Shown here: piece after piece, positions 63,066-64,000 of the stretch | Numbering within the stretch: the first letter of the stretch is position 1 | Layout: every line of letters starts with the position of its first letter | NCBI RefSeq assembly: GCF_004137355.1 | Contig: NZ_SDVB01000253.1 | Coordinates: 248,001 to 312,000 of the forward strand | Direction of reading: 5' to 3' | Source: Ciceribacter ferrooxidans | GTDB taxonomy: Bacteria; Pseudomonadota; Alphaproteobacteria; Rhizobiales; Rhizobiaceae | Length of the DNA stretch: 64,000 bases | Made by a program: the position numbers and the translations under genes | Notes under the pieces: generated by a model | Told to the model about the DNA's origin: nothing | The model's database searches: none | What the model saw: only the letters and a program-made list of their open reading frames with translations

Positions 63066-63491
63066 TCATTGTGCCGTCGAAATGTTAATTTTCTTCACCA
63101 CTTGCGCTGGTTCGGGCCGTGCGAGGTCGATCGACAAAAGTCCATTTTTCAGTGTTGCACCAAGGACATCCATGCCTTCCGCCAGCAGGAAAACCCGTTG
63201 GAACTGGCGGGCGGCGATGCCCCGGAACAGAAAATCCCCGTCCGCGCGCTCGGCTTGTCTGCCCCGCACGACCAGCCGGTTCGCCTGCAATGAGACGTCG
63301 AGTTCGCTCTCGGAGAAGCCGGCCACGGCCAGCGTGATTCGCAGCCGTTCCGGGTCGTCGCCGACCTCGCGCAAACGCTCGATGTCGTAGGGCGGATACC
63401 CGTCATTTGCGCGAGCGATCTGGGCAAGGATCGAGTCATTCGACTCGAATCCCAGCAGTAAGGGGGGTGCGAGCGGTTTCATGCGGCTCAT
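63066..63491 (-). CDS. Small heat-shock protein (Hsp20/alpha-crystallin)
   Basis: 141-residue ATP-independent holdase of the IbpA-like class common in rhizobia. The alpha-crystallin domain runs from YPPYDIERLREVGDDPERLRI (about 32) to NGLLSIDLARPEP (about 115-127), with LAVAGFSESELDV and GIAARQFQRVFLLAEG characteristic of this class. The C-terminal I-x-I motif is INI at KKINISTAQ. ATG 63491 follows GAGGACGACGA. The RNA thermometer motif ROSE is not evident in its leader; a sigma-32-like promoter is. Confidence 0.92.
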   Translation of the reverse strand: MSRMKPLAPPLLLGFESNDSILAQIARANDGYPPYDIERLREVGDDPERLRITLAVAGFSESELDVSLQANRLVVRGRQAERADGDFLFRGIAARQFQRVFLLAEGMDVLGATLKNGLLSIDLARPEPAQVVKKINISTAQ

Positions 63492-63550
63492 TCGTCGTCC
63501 TCATCTCGGCGTCGGCCTTCGGGCGGCGCGGACCTGTAACGCCGTCTCCC

Positions 63551-63579
63551 ATATGGGGTGACGCTCCGTCACTCGCAAG
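63551..63579 (-). promoter_or_regulatory. Sigma-32 (RpoH)-like promoter of hsp20 with internal palindrome
   Basis: On the minus strand CTTGCG (63579-63574), a 15-bp spacer, then CCCCATAT (63558-63551), a full match to the heat-shock -10 and a good CTTG -35. The start of hsp20 is 60 bp downstream. The spacer is almost entirely a perfect dyad, GTGACG-GAG-CGTCAC (63558-63572), which could bind a repressor in the promoter. Confidence 0.6.
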
Positions 63580-63650
63580 CGCGACGAGCTTGACAAGCTA
63601 TGCCTGCGCGCCCATCACGCGGATCGACAACGAGCAGAGGTGACCAAGGC

Positions 63651-64000
63651 ATGACCGTGCGCAGAAAAATCATCATCGATACGGATCCGGGCCAGGACGA
63701 CGCCGCTGCCCTCATGCTGGCGTTCGGCAGTCCCGAGGAGATCGAGGTGCTCGGGGTATGTGCGGTCGCCGGCAACGTGCCGCTCAGGCTGACGAGCCGC
63801 AATGCTCGCATCGTGTGTGAGTTGGCGAGACGCTCCGATATCGGCGTTTATGAAGGGGCTGACAAGCCGCTCGAGCGGCCGCTGGTGACGGCCGAGCATG
63901 TCCATGGCAAGACTGGACTCGACGGAGCCGCGCTCGACGAACCGAAGATGAGCGTTCGCCCGCAGCACGCCGTCGACTTCATCGTCGAGACACTGCGCCG
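63651..64000 (+). CDS. Nucleoside hydrolase, IunH/RihA type (3' end beyond window)
   Basis: First 116 residues of a ribonucleoside N-ribohydrolase that splits nucleosides to ribose and base for salvage. The calcium-binding motif DTDPGQDDAAALMLAF (about residues 10-25) is complete, and the NVPLRLTSRNARIV and HGKTGLDGA segments follow the family order. ATG 63651 follows AAGG. The gene is open to the last base; a full protein would be about 310-320 residues. Nucleoside specificity cannot be judged from this part. Confidence 0.9.
   Translation, partial: MTVRRKIIIDTDPGQDDAAALMLAFGSPEEIEVLGVCAVAGNVPLRLTSRNARIVCELARRSDIGVYEGADKPLERPLVTAEHVHGKTGLDGAALDEPKMSVRPQHAVDFIVETLR

Noticed and set aside
63492-63600. 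ROSE-type RNA thermometer in front of hsp20
   Set aside because: The leader lacks the U(U/C)GCU element pairing with the ribosome site that defines ROSE.

Overview
The window reads as chromosomal DNA of an alphaproteobacterium of the order Rhizobiales, most like Sinorhizobium/Ensifer or a close Rhizobiaceae relative. The case rests on high-GC, densely packed genes, a complete ornithine-lipid gene pair (olsB, olsA), NADP-malic enzyme with a phosphotransacetylase-like tail, a PhrR/PraR-type regulator behind lnt (actA of Sinorhizobium), and the order olsB...tme-mutS-glnD-murJ...trpS...miaB-phoH-ybeY-corC-lnt-phrR-metK-trmB, which I recall from the S. meliloti chromosome. I saw no phage, IS element, CRISPR array, tRNA or rRNA.

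Region 1 (1-11.3 kb) is the most variable part: three LysE/RhtB exporters, an EamA transporter divergent from an Lrp-type regulator, dut, prfC, an AraC regulator, thiD behind a TPP riboswitch, and small enzymes (flavin reductase-like, GFA, pirin, class II amidotransferase, MmcQ/YjbR).

Region 2 (11.3-19.8 kb) is core metabolism and replication: coaBC-ubiB-ubiE on the minus strand; mutM, an enoyl-CoA hydratase, rpsT and dnaA on the plus strand. The 835-bp rpsT-dnaA interval is the only long gene-free stretch. It holds a cluster of GANTC (CcrM) sites, a TGTCAC palindrome and an internal terminator-like hairpin.

Region 3 (19.8-33.3 kb): two methyltransferases, a LysR regulator and an EamA transporter, then the minus-strand run rph-VOC-rdgB-hemW-methyltransferase, plus-strand hrcA and grpE, and the conserved minus-strand block lptC-lptA-lptB-rpoN-hpf-ptsN, which joins LPS export to sigma-54 and nitrogen-PTS control.

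Region 4 (33.3-41.5 kb): ihfB, lapA, an rRNA-type methyltransferase-TrmH-lspA run with ATGA overlaps, olsB behind a PHO-box-like repeat, a small unrecognised ORF divergent from a GcvA-like LysR gene, and tme.

Region 5 (41.5-64 kb) is a long plus-strand housekeeping array: mutS, glnD, murJ, trpS, usp, nfuA, tsaB, rimI, a Fur-family gene, olsA, miaB-phoH-ybeY-corC-lnt, phrR, metK and trmB. It ends with minus-strand DUF1150 and Hsp20 genes behind a sigma-32-like promoter, and the start of a nucleoside hydrolase gene.

No gene here is clearly a new system. The most interesting signals are regulatory: the dnaA upstream region, the TPP riboswitch with an adjacent ribosome-site hairpin, the PHO-like box at olsB, the palindrome before metK, and the palindrome inside the hsp20 promoter.
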